Positions 25,962-35,229 of a DNA stretch of 64,000 nucleotides are shown piece after piece. Source of the DNA: SG-bin7 sp964498095 (GTDB lineage: Bacteria; Bdellovibrionota; Bdellovibrionia; Bdellovibrionales; SG-bin7); assembly GCA_964498095.1 (NCBI GenBank), contig CAZCFY010000001.1, positions 186,001 to 250,000 on the forward strand, written 5' to 3'. Position 1 is the first letter of the stretch; every line of letters begins with the position of its first letter. Made by a program: the position numbers and the translations under genes. Under the pieces are notes generated by a model. The model saw only the letters and a list, made by a program, of their open reading frames with translations, ran no database searches and was not told the origin of the DNA.

Positions 25962-28384
25962 TGGTTTGGGCTAAGCCCGTAGTATCTTTTTTCTTAACAC
26001 TACTAACAGTAATTTTACTGAGTACACATTGGGGGAACGTTCCCCCAATGTTTTATATTTTAAACCCTTTTTCTGGTCTATGGGTGAATGGCGATAAGCC
26101 GCTCAATGATAAACGATTAGCATTTTCTGAACTCCTTGGCCCCACACAGGTGGCCTATGACCGGCAGCTAATCCCGCACATTTATGCCGGCAACGAATTC
26201 GACGCCTATTTTGCGCAGGGATTTGTAACAGCTCGCGACCGCTTGTTCCAGATGGAAATTCAGTCGCGCGTGGCGGAAGGAACTCTAGCAGAAATATTTG
26301 GCAAAGTGGCGCTAGAATCAGACCGCTTTATGCTGCGCTCAGGACTTAATGACGCCGCCATCGCCAATTTTGAAATCATGATTTCAAATCCCTTAACCCG
26401 ACAAGCAATTGAAGCTTATACGGCAGGAGTTAATCGTTACATTGATACGCTAAGATTTAAAGATTTTCCGGCCGAATATAAAATTCTAAACATCAAACCG
26501 CGCCGTTGGCGCCCGCAGTATGCCGCTTACATTATTAAACTCATGGAATTTCAACTCTCCTCGCGCTCAACCGACCTGCGCATGAGCCGCACTCTGGCGC
26601 GGTTTGGACGTGTTCTCACGGCGGAGTTATTCCCTCGACTTCCTCATAATAATGAGCCCCTAATTCCCAAAGGGACCACGTGGAATCACTTACCTCAGGA
26701 AAAGCGTGACATCTGGAGTGAATCCCCGCTAACGCTGGAAGAATTACCTACGCTCCCGGAGGCCGACGAAAATTCTGGCAGCAATAACTGGGCCGTGGGT
26801 CCACAAAAATCGGCAACCGGGTTGCCTATAATTGCAAATGACACTCACTTGTCTTACCGGCTGCCAAATTTATGGTATGAAAATCAAATTTCCTACGGAA
26901 AGAATTCTGTTTACGGCGTTTCCATTCCGGGTGCACCGGGAGTTATTATCGGTTTTAATAAAAATATCGCCTGGGCGGTGACCAATGGCTACACCGACAT
27001 TATGGATTGGTACCGCATTGAATTTAAGGATGCGAACAAAAGAGAATATCGCTACGGCGAAGAGTGGAAAAAAGTTTCCTATCGCGAATATAAAATTAAA
27101 GTTCGCGATGGTGATGAAATCACCGAGAGAGTCGCCGTCACCCTCCATGGCCCCATCGTTCACGAGCTAAAACAAAAGCCTTTTAAGAATGATTATGGCC
27201 TGGGACTAGCACTTAAGTGGGGAACTGTACACAATGGCAATGAACTGAATTCTTTTTTGTTACTGGCGACGGCCCGCAACTACTACGAAGCACGCATGGC
27301 ACTGCAGTCTTTTCACTCGCCGCCGCAAAATTTTTTGATTGCCGACAATTCTGGCCGTATCGGGATTATTCATAAGGGGTTAATTCCAAAACGAAAAACC
27401 GATCAGGGCCGTTACGTAATGAACGGTAAAAATCCAGAAAATATTTGGCAGGAATTTTATTCCAGTGATCAGGTGCCACAAGTTTCCAATCCGCCGCAGG
27501 GCTTTTTGTTTTCCGCAAACCAAGCCCCGGTTGATCAAAACTATCCTTATTATCTCGGCACCGAATGGGATTCCCCCTATCGCGCCATTCGCATAGCTCA
27601 GATGTTAAGGCAAAAGGACAAGTGGGCCCCTTTGGATTTCGTGAGAATGCATAACGACGACACCTCAGCCCTCGCAGCGGATATCCTGCCAACTCTGATT
27701 GGCGCCGTTAACACCAATGAACTGGACGCCCACGAAAAAGGTGTTTACCGGGTGCTCTCGCACTGGCGCTACCGTTATCAAACGGAATCCGTTATGCCCG
27801 TTGTCTTAGATACATGGGTTGAGCGACTCTCGAAATTGCTTTGGGAGCCACGCTTTGAAAATCCAAAATTTTACCGGTGGCCACCGATTACTTCTTTCGT
27901 GAATATTTTAAAGAATCAGCCAAAGAGTTTTTGGTTTGATAATCCAAAAACAAAAGAAACAGAAACCTTCCAAATGCTGGCGACACTTAGTTATAAACAA
28001 GCCATTGCCGAATTAATTGCGAAATTTGGCGATGACGTAAAAAATTGGAAGTGGGGACAGATTCAACCGACGGAGTTTCCGCATATTACCAAGGTTCCCG
28101 GCTTTGACCGAAAATTTACCGACGTGGGTGGTTCAAAATATTCAATTTTTGCAAATAGGGGAGACCACGGCCCCGTACTCCGAATGGTAGTAGCTCTTGG
28201 ACCGATGCCGCAAGCTTGGCTGGTTGTCCCCGGCGGACCCTCTGGAAATCCCTTTAGCCGTCAATACTCAAATTGGTTAGAGATTTGGCGCAAGGGTTAC
28301 ACCAAGGCCGTCAATTTCTGGCCCACGCTGGAAACCATTAAAGACACTCGTTACCGATTGAGTTTGGAGAAAGACAATGGATAG
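25961..28384 (+). CDS. Penicillin acylase-family N-terminal-nucleophile hydrolase
   Basis: Members hydrolyse amides such as beta-lactams or acyl-homoserine lactones after self-cleavage into two chains. A membrane segment lies at residues 5-22, so the protein is exported or anchored. The cleavage and nucleophile site is NSGSNNWAVG with S274 after G273. FVTARDRLFQMEIQSRVAEG, NDTHLSYRLPNLWYE and NKNIAWAVTNGYTDIMDWY are family signatures. It has 807 residues. A 26-base perfect palindrome lies in the first 91 bases of the gene. It belongs to a three-gene unit. Confidence 0.95.
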   Translation: MVWAKPVVSFFLTLLTVILLSTHWGNVPPMFYILNPFSGLWVNGDKPLNDKRLAFSELLGPTQVAYDRQLIPHIYAGNEFDAYFAQGFVTARDRLFQMEIQSRVAEGTLAEIFGKVALESDRFMLRSGLNDAAIANFEIMISNPLTRQAIEAYTAGVNRYIDTLRFKDFPAEYKILNIKPRRWRPQYAAYIIKLMEFQLSSRSTDLRMSRTLARFGRVLTAELFPRLPHNNEPLIPKGTTWNHLPQEKRDIWSESPLTLEELPTLPEADENSGSNNWAVGPQKSATGLPIIANDTHLSYRLPNLWYENQISYGKNSVYGVSIPGAPGVIIGFNKNIAWAVTNGYTDIMDWYRIEFKDANKREYRYGEEWKKVSYREYKIKVRDGDEITERVAVTLHGPIVHELKQKPFKNDYGLGLALKWGTVHNGNELNSFLLLATARNYYEARMALQSFHSPPQNFLIADNSGRIGIIHKGLIPKRKTDQGRYVMNGKNPENIWQEFYSSDQVPQVSNPPQGFLFSANQAPVDQNYPYYLGTEWDSPYRAIRIAQMLRQKDKWAPLDFVRMHNDDTSALAADILPTLIGAVNTNELDAHEKGVYRVLSHWRYRYQTESVMPVVLDTWVERLSKLLWEPRFENPKFYRWPPITSFVNILKNQPKSFWFDNPKTKETETFQMLATLSYKQAIAELIAKFGDDVKNWKWGQIQPTEFPHITKVPGFDRKFTDVGGSKYSIFANRGDHGPVLRMVVALGPMPQAWLVVPGGPSGNPFSRQYSNWLEIWRKGYTKAVNFWPTLETIKDTRYRLSLEKDNG
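26026..26051. repeat. 26-base perfect palindrome inside the acylase gene start
   Basis: The half-site ACATTGGGGGAAC is followed directly by its exact reverse complement. It codes for the residues after the membrane segment. It could form an mRNA hairpin or be a protein-binding site. Confidence 0.6.
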
Positions 28385-28745
28385 GCCAATCGCGCTCGCC
28401 ATTCAAATCTTATTAATCGTCGTGATGCTGACTTTGCAGCCGACGCTCGGCCCGTTTGGAATACTTTTTATTGGTTGCGGTCTCGGGATAATGGCGAGCA
28501 ATTTACGTTTGGCCCTGATCACAAGTTTCATCATTCCCTTTAGCCTTTGGATATCGTTTGCGATCTACCAAGACGTGCAACAACAGTTTCACCTTGGAGA
28601 AGTCATTGCCAATCTATTTGGCCTTCCCTTTGCCTGGCTGAGCTATTTGCTAACGGGTTTATGCGGAGCTATCCCTTGCACGCTCATCGCGCTTACAACC
28701 TTCTGGGCAAAAGAGATTTTTCTCAATCAACAATTTGAAAAGTAA
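28377..28745 (+). CDS. Small polytopic membrane protein
   Basis: A 122-residue protein with three or four hydrophobic segments (residues ~5-35, 40-63, 78-112). The start overlaps the acylase end by 8 bases. No family is recognised. Its position suggests a membrane partner of the acylase or barrel. Confidence 0.65.
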   Translation: MDRPIALAIQILLIVVMLTLQPTLGPFGILFIGCGLGIMASNLRLALITSFIIPFSLWISFAIYQDVQQQFHLGEVIANLFGLPFAWLSYLLTGLCGAIPCTLIALTTFWAKEIFLNQQFEK

Positions 28746-29040
28746 CGGTATCACTGGCGTAGGAGTTTATGGGGCAAAGATCGCCACCCTCAATTCTTAC
28801 GCGTTTACCGTCCGGAATGCTTACCAAAATTTTGTTGTACTCATTCATGACCCAGTAAACGTGGCTCATCTCGCCACAGCGGCTGGCCAGAATTGAGCGG
28901 CCATCAACCGTTAAATGAAGTCGGTTATTAGGTGACCAGCTTACGTCTTCTTCGACAAGCTTTAGGCGACTAGGCTCCACAATTACATCAACGGCGAATG
29001 CTGGAACCGAAATCAATAAACTTAAAAATGCTTTCCTCAT
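28723..29040 (-). CDS. Small secreted hypothetical protein
   Basis: A 105-residue protein with signal peptide MRKAFLSLLISVPAFA and a beta-rich mature part with two cysteines (RCGEM, DLCPI). It overlaps the upstream gene by 4 bases (ATGA) and the convergent membrane-protein gene by 23. The function is unknown. Confidence 0.6.
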   Translation of the reverse strand: MRKAFLSLLISVPAFAVDVIVEPSRLKLVEEDVSWSPNNRLHLTVDGRSILASRCGEMSHVYWVMNEYNKILVSIPDGKRVRIEGGDLCPINSYASDTVTFQIVD

Positions 29041-29459
29041 AATCCTGCCCCCGAAAAAGGTTTTTTGGTTTTAATTAAGCAATTCACGTGCGAAATTCTA
29101 ACAAAAAGTTCGTCTTTGCCAAACCACTCCATTTTTAGCTCAAGGAACTCTTTAGCTGTCTTCACTTTTAAAGAGAGTATTTGCTCCGTAGAGTTCATTT
29201 GCATACCTTGAACTTCATCGTTTTCAATAAGTCCGATAGTGTCCTTTTTAATTTCGGCGTCTCTATTTTCAACGACAGTAATATTTGGAGTGATAGAATT
29301 GAGATTTGCCGCCACCATACATGGCTTTCCATCTGTTGAAACACCCTGATAATCGCCAGCTTTTAACCAACGTTCCGCGATTTTTTCGGTGATTTCATTC
29401 GCGAAAGCCGAACGCACCCCTAGAAGAGAAATCAATAGCAATATCTTTTTGCAGCCCAT
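29037..29459 (-). CDS. Secreted hypothetical protein
   Basis: ATG at 29459 after GGGGGTAAG gives a signal peptide (MGCKKILLLISLLGVRSAFA) and about 120 mature residues with two cysteines (KPCMVA, VNCLIK). No family is recognised. It is translationally coupled to the downstream secreted protein, so both may form one envelope complex (inference). Confidence 0.6.
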   Translation of the reverse strand: MGCKKILLLISLLGVRSAFANEITEKIAERWLKAGDYQGVSTDGKPCMVAANLNSITPNITVVENRDAEIKKDTIGLIENDEVQGMQMNSTEQILSLKVKTAKEFLELKMEWFGKDELFVRISHVNCLIKTKKPFSGAGL

Positions 29460-29568
29460 CTTACCCCCGGCAACCCTCCAAGGTTGCAAGCGCTGAGCCA
29501 TTTACACCGGCGTTGCAGTAGTTTAAAAGTTAGAGCTACGCCCTTAATTGACACTCTCTTAGAAAAAT

Positions 29569-30171
29569 TTACTTATAGTAAGCGACAATGGAATTGCCGT
29601 TGGGGAGGTATTTTACGGGGTCGATGGGTTCACGCTTATAACGAATCTCGTAATGCAGATGAATTCCCGAAGCATTGCCGGTGCGGCCAATGACACCCAG
29701 TTTTTGACCGCGTTTAATCCATTGCCCTTCGCGCACGGTAATCCTGGAAAGGTGAGAGTAAAGTGTCGCCCAACGGTCGCCGAATTCCACCATTACAAGC
29801 TTGCCATAGCCGCGAAAGCCATTGCCGGCATAAATAACTATTCCGTCATGGGAGGCTTGTATTTGAGTTCCGCGGGGAGCGGCGATATCCAAACCAAGAT
29901 GCGGTTTACGTTGCACCAAATTGTAGCCGCGAGTAATGCGTCCCTGCACGGGCCAAGACAATCCGATGGTATTTCTTGCGTCATCCGGATTTATGCTTTG
30001 CTCATTGCCGTCGCTCATCCGCCTTTCCACGGTGACATCAAAATCCTCACCCGTTTCTGTTTCTTCGAGATTTTCATAGGAAACGTGGTCAGCTTCGGCC
30101 GCCGGCTCGCGCACTTGGCTGCAAGCCATTTGCAAAAAGATAATTAAAATAAGAAAAATCAGCCTGGCCAT
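29569..30171 (-). CDS. M23/LytM-family peptidase lipoprotein
   Basis: A 200-residue lipoprotein with lipobox MACS (C17). The LytM domain spans residues ~75-195: HLGLDIAAPRGTQI holds the HxxxD zinc pair, ASHDGIVIYAGNGFRGYGKL follows, and GIHLHYEIRYKREPIDP holds the catalytic HxH. All zinc residues are visible, so it can probably cut peptidoglycan cross-links; the EnvC/NlpD type that only activates amidases usually lacks them. It acts in the periplasm. Confidence 0.9.
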   Translation of the reverse strand: MARLIFLILIIFLQMACSQVREPAAEADHVSYENLEETETGEDFDVTVERRMSDGNEQSINPDDARNTIGLSWPVQGRITRGYNLVQRKPHLGLDIAAPRGTQIQASHDGIVIYAGNGFRGYGKLVMVEFGDRWATLYSHLSRITVREGQWIKRGQKLGVIGRTGNASGIHLHYEIRYKREPIDPVKYLPNGNSIVAYYK

Positions 30172-30255
30172 AAGTAATATAATATCATGACCACGAGGCC
30201 ACGTAACTCAATTTGATTCTAAAATAATCCAAAGTCTTAGGATTAAAGTAAAACT

Positions 30256-31491
30256 TTAACTATATAGCGGAAAGTCTTTACAAAGCGCCTTAACTTCGGC
30301 CTTGATTTTTGCGTGCGTCGATTTGTTAGACAAATCTTTTAGACATTGGCCAATCCATTTGCCAATAATTTTCATCTCGGATTCCTTCATACCTCTGGTC
30401 GTAAGTGCTGGAGTACCAATGCGAATACCTGACGTTACAAACGGACTTTGCTTCTCGTTAGGAACGGTATTTTTATTTACAGTAATCCCACATTCATCCA
30501 AAGATTTTTCGGCATCCTTTCCGGTTAAACCATTTTTTGAAAGATCAATTAGCATTAAATGATTGTCGGTTCCGCCGGTCACAAGATGATAGCCTTCGCT
30601 CATTAATGTTTCCGCGAGAGCTTTGGCGTTTTTAACAACTTGTTCGGCGTAAGTTTTAAATTCCGGTTTTAATGCTTCACCAAAGGCCACGGCTTTGGCG
30701 GCGATCACATGCTCTAGCGGCCCCCCTTGAATACCGGGGAAAATCTTCGAATTTACTTTTTTGGCATTTTCTTCGGAACACAAAATCAAACCACCCCGCG
30801 GACCACGTAAGGTTTTATGTGTCGTACTGGTTGTATAATCAGCATAGGGAATAGGTGACATATGAATTCCCGCCGCTACAAGACCCGCAAAGTGCGCCAT
30901 ATCCACAACTAAACTTGCGCCTACCGAGTTTGCAATCTCGCGGAATTTTGCAAAATCAAGTACGCGCGGGTAGGCTGAGTAGCCGGCGATTATAATTTTT
31001 GGTTTATTTTCTCGCGCCTTTGCCGCAATGATATCGTAATTAATGCGGTCAGTTTTTGGATCTAGAGTGTAGGAGACAACTTTATATAGCGATCCAGAAA
31101 AATTAACTGGCGAACCATGCGTTAAGTGGCCGCCGTGCGAAAGATCCATTCCCATGATGGTCTCGCCGGGTGCCGCAATAGATAAATAGACGGCCATGTT
31201 AGCTTGCGAGCCTGAATGCGGTTGCACATTGGCGTGCTGGGCGCCGAAAAGTTTTTTAGCACGGTCAATGGCCAGCTGCTCGACATGATCGACAAACTCA
31301 CAGCCCCCGTAATATCTCTTTCCTGGATAACCCTCGGCGTACTTGTTAGTCAGAACACTGCCTTGCGCCTCCATGACGGCCTTAGATACGTAATTTTCAG
31401 AAGCAATCATTTCTAAACCAAACTCCTGACGTTCAAGTTCAAGTTGAATATTGGAGTAAACATCAGGATCTGAATTTTTTAAAAATGACAT
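30256..31491 (-). CDS. glyA: Serine hydroxymethyltransferase
   Basis: GlyA converts serine and tetrahydrofolate to glycine and methylene-tetrahydrofolate, using pyridoxal phosphate. YAEGYPGKRYYGGCEFVD, HGGHLTHGSPVNFSG, DMAHFAGLVAAG and the PLP-lysine motif TTSTTHKTLRGPRGG are all present over 411 residues. AAGGAGAG precedes the ATG. It lies 18 bases after rpiB in the same direction. Confidence 0.98.
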   Translation of the reverse strand: MSFLKNSDPDVYSNIQLELERQEFGLEMIASENYVSKAVMEAQGSVLTNKYAEGYPGKRYYGGCEFVDHVEQLAIDRAKKLFGAQHANVQPHSGSQANMAVYLSIAAPGETIMGMDLSHGGHLTHGSPVNFSGSLYKVVSYTLDPKTDRINYDIIAAKARENKPKIIIAGYSAYPRVLDFAKFREIANSVGASLVVDMAHFAGLVAAGIHMSPIPYADYTTSTTHKTLRGPRGGLILCSEENAKKVNSKIFPGIQGGPLEHVIAAKAVAFGEALKPEFKTYAEQVVKNAKALAETLMSEGYHLVTGGTDNHLMLIDLSKNGLTGKDAEKSLDECGITVNKNTVPNEKQSPFVTSGIRIGTPALTTRGMKESEMKIIGKWIGQCLKDLSNKSTHAKIKAEVKALCKDFPLYS

Positions 31492-31509
31492 CGAGCTCTC
31501 CTTAATCCT

Positions 31510-31953
31510 TTATTTAGGCTTGGTTCCCATTTTCTCTACCCGGCGGGCATGCCTTCCGCCTTCAAATTCCGTGTTAAAAAACGTACTAAATATTTTGACG
31601 GCATCTTTTTCTGGCGTTGTTCTGGCCCCCATCGTGAGGACGTTGGCATTATTGTGTTCACGCGCCAGCTTTGCGACCTCAGAGTTCCAGCACAAAGCTG
31701 CGCGCACCCCGCTGTAACGGTTGGCTCTCATCGCCATTCCCTGACCGCTACCACAAACCAGTACCCCGTAGGCCATTTGATCTTTTGTCACGGCTTCCGC
31801 CACACGATCGGCAAAATCGGGATAATCCACGGAATCATTGCTGTTTGTGCCTAAGTCTTCAAATTTAATTTGCGGAAATTCTTTTAATAAGAAATTTTTG
31901 AGCGGCAGACCCGCGTGATCACACGCGATAAAGATTTTAGAAAATTTAATCAT
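31510..31953 (-). CDS. rpiB: Ribose-5-phosphate isomerase B
   Basis: RpiB interconverts ribose 5-phosphate and ribulose 5-phosphate. ACDHAGLPLKNFL near the N-terminus, DYPDFADRVAEAV and the active cysteine loop GVLVCGSGQGMAMRANR are visible; HNNANVLTMGARTT follows. 147 residues is the normal size. It lies between fabF and glyA and probably shares their transcript. Confidence 0.95.
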   Translation of the reverse strand: MIKFSKIFIACDHAGLPLKNFLLKEFPQIKFEDLGTNSNDSVDYPDFADRVAEAVTKDQMAYGVLVCGSGQGMAMRANRYSGVRAALCWNSEVAKLAREHNNANVLTMGARTTPEKDAVKIFSTFFNTEFEGGRHARRVEKMGTKPK

Positions 31954-32010
31954 AAATCTCTTATTTAAAATTTTTTAATATTTCTTCAATATTTTAACTA
32001 ATATTTTGGT

Positions 32011-33273
32011 TTAAACTTTGGCAAAAATCAAAGATGCGTTGGTGCCACCAAAACCAAAACTATTGTTCATCACATAGTTCAATTTTTTCTCTCGCGCTGT
32101 CAATGGCACATAGTCTAAATCACAGCCTTCGCCAGGGTGCTCTAAGTTAATCGTCGGAGGCACAACGCCCGTTTGCAGCGCCTTTAGACAAATAACACTT
32201 TCTATGGCGCCAGCGCCGCCTAATGCGTGACCCGTCATACTTTTCGTAGAACTAACCCAAACCTGACTCGCATGATCTTTCATCAATCGGCGCACCGCTT
32301 GGCTTTCGATTTCGTCACCCATGGGCGTACTTGTGCCATGAGCATTGATGTAGTTGATTTTATCGGCGCTAATCTGTGCGTCGTTAAGTGCCATTTCCAT
32401 TGCGCGATAAGCACCATTACCGTCGGGAGTAGGACTCGCGATGTGGTAGGCATCAGAACTTAAACCATAGCCTAATACCTCTCCATAAATTTTTGCCCCA
32501 CGAGATTTTGCAAACTCCATATCTTCAAGCACTAAAACCGCACCACCTTCGGCAATCACAAAACCATCACGGTCCTTATCAAAGGGCCGCGAAGCTTTTT
32601 GCGGATCGGAATTTCTCGTCGAAAGTGCTTTCATGGCATTGAAACCGCCAATGGCAAGTTCGCAAACTGCCGCTTCGGTACCGCCGGCAATCATCGCCAC
32701 ACAGGTGCCGTTACGAATATAGTTATAGGCTTCGCCAATACTATGAGCACCCGTCGCACAGGCTGAGGTCACGGAGTAGTTAGGACCTTTGAGTCCATGC
32801 ATGATGCTGATTTGACCTGACGCTAAATTAGTAATTACCGCAGGAATAAAAAACGGGGAGATGCGCGAAGGACCGCGCTCCTTCATACGTTCATATTGTT
32901 CTTGTATCATTGGCAGTCCGCCAATACCTACGCCAACTATCGCACCAATTTTAGTCGCATTTTCTTCGGTAACCTTCAGACCAGAATCTGCCATTGCCAT
33001 ACTTGCGCTGGCGACGGCAAAATGGATAAATCGATCCATCTTCTTTTGTTCTTTTTTAGGCACAAAAGCGTCGATATCAAAATTCTTAACTTCTCCCGCT
33101 ATTTTGACTTCGAAGTTTGCGGCATCAAACAAAGTAATCGGAGCAATACCAGACTTTCCAGAAATTAAAGCGGTCCACGAGTCTTCGACGGTGTTGCCCA
33201 CCGGAGTGAGCATACCCATTCCCGTAACAACAACTCGTCTTTGATCTCTTCCTGGCCGCTTAAATACGCTCAT
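32011..33273 (-). CDS. fabF: Beta-ketoacyl-ACP synthase II
   Basis: FabF elongates acyl-ACP by Claisen condensation with malonyl-ACP. The Cys-His-His triad is present: SACATGAHSIGEAY (Cys), NAHGTSTPMGD (His) and STKSMTGHALGGAGAIE (His), with the end FGFGGTNASLIF. The protein has 420 residues. It lies last in the fab operon, 4 bases after acpP. Confidence 0.98.
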   Translation of the reverse strand: MSVFKRPGRDQRRVVVTGMGMLTPVGNTVEDSWTALISGKSGIAPITLFDAANFEVKIAGEVKNFDIDAFVPKKEQKKMDRFIHFAVASASMAMADSGLKVTEENATKIGAIVGVGIGGLPMIQEQYERMKERGPSRISPFFIPAVITNLASGQISIMHGLKGPNYSVTSACATGAHSIGEAYNYIRNGTCVAMIAGGTEAAVCELAIGGFNAMKALSTRNSDPQKASRPFDKDRDGFVIAEGGAVLVLEDMEFAKSRGAKIYGEVLGYGLSSDAYHIASPTPDGNGAYRAMEMALNDAQISADKINYINAHGTSTPMGDEIESQAVRRLMKDHASQVWVSSTKSMTGHALGGAGAIESVICLKALQTGVVPPTINLEHPGEGCDLDYVPLTAREKKLNYVMNNSFGFGGTNASLIFAKV

Positions 33274-33277
33274 GGGA

Positions 33278-33523
33278 TTAGTGGAGCTTTCCTTTTCCTT
33301 CTAAGTAACTAACGACGTCTTGAACTTTTCGCAGTTTCTCGGCGTCTTCGTCTGGAATTTCAATATCGAACTCTTCTTCCATTGCCATAATCAACTCGAC
33401 GATATCAAGGCTATCGGCGCCAAGATCATCGATAAAAGATGCATCTGGTTTAATCCTTTCCGCATCAACACCTAACTGCTCCACGATAATATCTTTAATT
33501 TTTGGATTTAAACCCATAATCAT
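33278..33523 (-). CDS. acpP: Acyl carrier protein
   Basis: An acidic 81-residue carrier with GADSLDIVELIMAMEEEF; the serine receives 4'-phosphopantetheine. GGGAGGAAA lies ahead of two in-frame ATGs, and the second gives MGLNPKIKDI. It sits between fabG and fabF, as usual. Confidence 0.98.
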   Translation of the reverse strand: MIMGLNPKIKDIIVEQLGVDAERIKPDASFIDDLGADSLDIVELIMAMEEEFDIEIPDEDAEKLRKVQDVVSYLEGKGKLH

Positions 33524-33532
33524 TTTCCTCCC

Positions 33533-34270
33533 TCACATGTACAGACCACCATTAACACTAATGGTCTGTCCTGTAATATAATTTGATTCTTCACTTAATA
33601 AAAAACTGACACAATGAGCGACATCTTCGGGTTTCCCCAAAGTTTGCGTCGGTATCATTGATAAAATACCTTCTTTTTGCTTTTCGGTTAAGGCGTCCGT
33701 CATTTCCGTGGCGATATATCCCGGAGCCACACAGTTGAGACGAATATTACGCGACGCGATTTCTTTAGCGACGGACTTTGTGAATGCTTCAATCCCAGCT
33801 TTGCTGGCGGCATAGTTTGATTGACCGCCATTACCCATTTGGCCAATTACGCTCGTGATATTTACGACGGAACCCTTTTTGTTTTTAAGCATGGGTTTAA
33901 GAACGGCTTTGGTGCACAGAAATGTCCCGCGCAGATTGGTATTTATCACTTTATCAAAGGATTCGGTTTTCATCATCAACAGCAACATGTCTTCGGTGAT
34001 TCCCGCGTTATTCACGAGGCCGTCGATACTTCCCATTTTTTTAAAAATTTCATCAAAAGCGGCTTTTACGGACTCTTCCGAGCCAACATCAAGGCGAACG
34101 CAAAAATGACCAGAACCCGGTAAACTCTTTACGACATCATTGGCCTTTTGTTCATTGCTAGAATAGGTAATAGCCACCTGCGCGCCTTGCGCGGCAAGCA
34201 CTTGTGCTACGCCAGCACCGATCCCGCGGCTAGCGCCGGTGACTACAATATTTTTGCCCTTCAGCTTCAA
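33533..34270 (-). CDS. fabG: 3-oxoacyl-ACP reductase
   Basis: An NADPH-dependent short-chain dehydrogenase for the first reduction of each elongation cycle. VTGASRGIGAGVA binds the cofactor; VNNAGITEDMLL, the catalytic serine of NITSVIGQMGN, and YAASKAGIEAF (Tyr and Lys) follow. The protein has 245 residues. Its start overlaps fabD by 4 bases. Confidence 0.98.
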   Translation of the reverse strand: MKLKGKNIVVTGASRGIGAGVAQVLAAQGAQVAITYSSNEQKANDVVKSLPGSGHFCVRLDVGSEESVKAAFDEIFKKMGSIDGLVNNAGITEDMLLLMMKTESFDKVINTNLRGTFLCTKAVLKPMLKNKKGSVVNITSVIGQMGNGGQSNYAASKAGIEAFTKSVAKEIASRNIRLNCVAPGYIATEMTDALTEKQKEGILSMIPTQTLGKPEDVAHCVSFLLSEESNYITGQTISVNGGLYM

Positions 34271-35229
34271 CTTTTTACCTGTCTTTCCAAGCTCTTAATA
34301 TCTTCTAAACTGGTTATATTGAAGGATTTAAAATGCACGCTGTCAATTTTTTTCGTGAGGCCCGAAAGTACCTGACCTGGTCCCATTTCCACTAGATTTT
34401 GTACACCTAGTTCCTTCATCCGATTTATGCATTGTGTCCACAATACAGGAGCGCTTACTTGGCGAATTAGTTTTTCTCTTATTGTGTTTCCATCGGTTGA
34501 TTCTTTCGCATCAAAGTTCTGCACGATCGGAAATTTTGCCGTAGCAAACGGCATATCCGTTAATACTTTCTTCATTTTTTCTTCTGCCGGCTTCATTAAA
34601 CTACAATGAAAGGGAGCAGAAACTTTAAGTTCAATAAATTTCACGCGCTTGGCTGGAGGCGTAAGCACTTCGGACTTAAAATTATTTTTCAAAAAATCGG
34701 CCACTGATTTTTTTCCGCTAATTACCACCTGGCCCGGACTATTAAAATTTGCCGGCTCAAGGGGAGAATCATGGCTTTCCTTTTCGGCCCATTTACAGAT
34801 TTCTCGCACTTGCTCATCTGCCAAACCTAAAACTGCAATCATTGAGCCGGTTCCAAGAGGTACTGCGGCTTGCATGGCTTGGCCACGGATGCGTACGGCT
34901 TTTATGCCATCAGAAAATTTGAGCGCGCCGGCGGCGACGGCAGCGGCGTATTCACCGATAGAGTGCCCCGCCACGGTTTTAAAATTTTCTCCACAACTTT
35001 CGACGAAAGCCTTTTGTGTGGCTGTACTAACGAGTAATAATGCCGGCTGAGTGTTTTCGGTTAAAGTCAGGTGATCTTCGGGGCCTTCAAAGCAAAGTTT
35101 CTTGAAATCGGTACTTACCGCATCTGAGGCTTCTTCAAAAAGAAGTTGGGTTGAGCGAAAGTTTTCAAATAAAAATTTTCCCATGCCAACATGTTGGCTG
35201 CCTTGACCGGGAAATACTGCGGCCCACAT
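34267..35229 (-). CDS. fabD: Malonyl-CoA:ACP transacylase
   Basis: FabD loads malonyl groups onto ACP. VFPGQGSQHVGMG at the N-terminus and the nucleophile GHSIGEYAA with the partner SAPFHCSLM (His) are visible. The protein has 320 residues. Its ATG overlaps the fabH stop by 1 base. Confidence 0.97.
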   Translation of the reverse strand: MWAAVFPGQGSQHVGMGKFLFENFRSTQLLFEEASDAVSTDFKKLCFEGPEDHLTLTENTQPALLLVSTATQKAFVESCGENFKTVAGHSIGEYAAAVAAGALKFSDGIKAVRIRGQAMQAAVPLGTGSMIAVLGLADEQVREICKWAEKESHDSPLEPANFNSPGQVVISGKKSVADFLKNNFKSEVLTPPAKRVKFIELKVSAPFHCSLMKPAEEKMKKVLTDMPFATAKFPIVQNFDAKESTDGNTIREKLIRQVSAPVLWTQCINRMKELGVQNLVEMGPGQVLSGLTKKIDSVHFKSFNITSLEDIKSLERQVKS

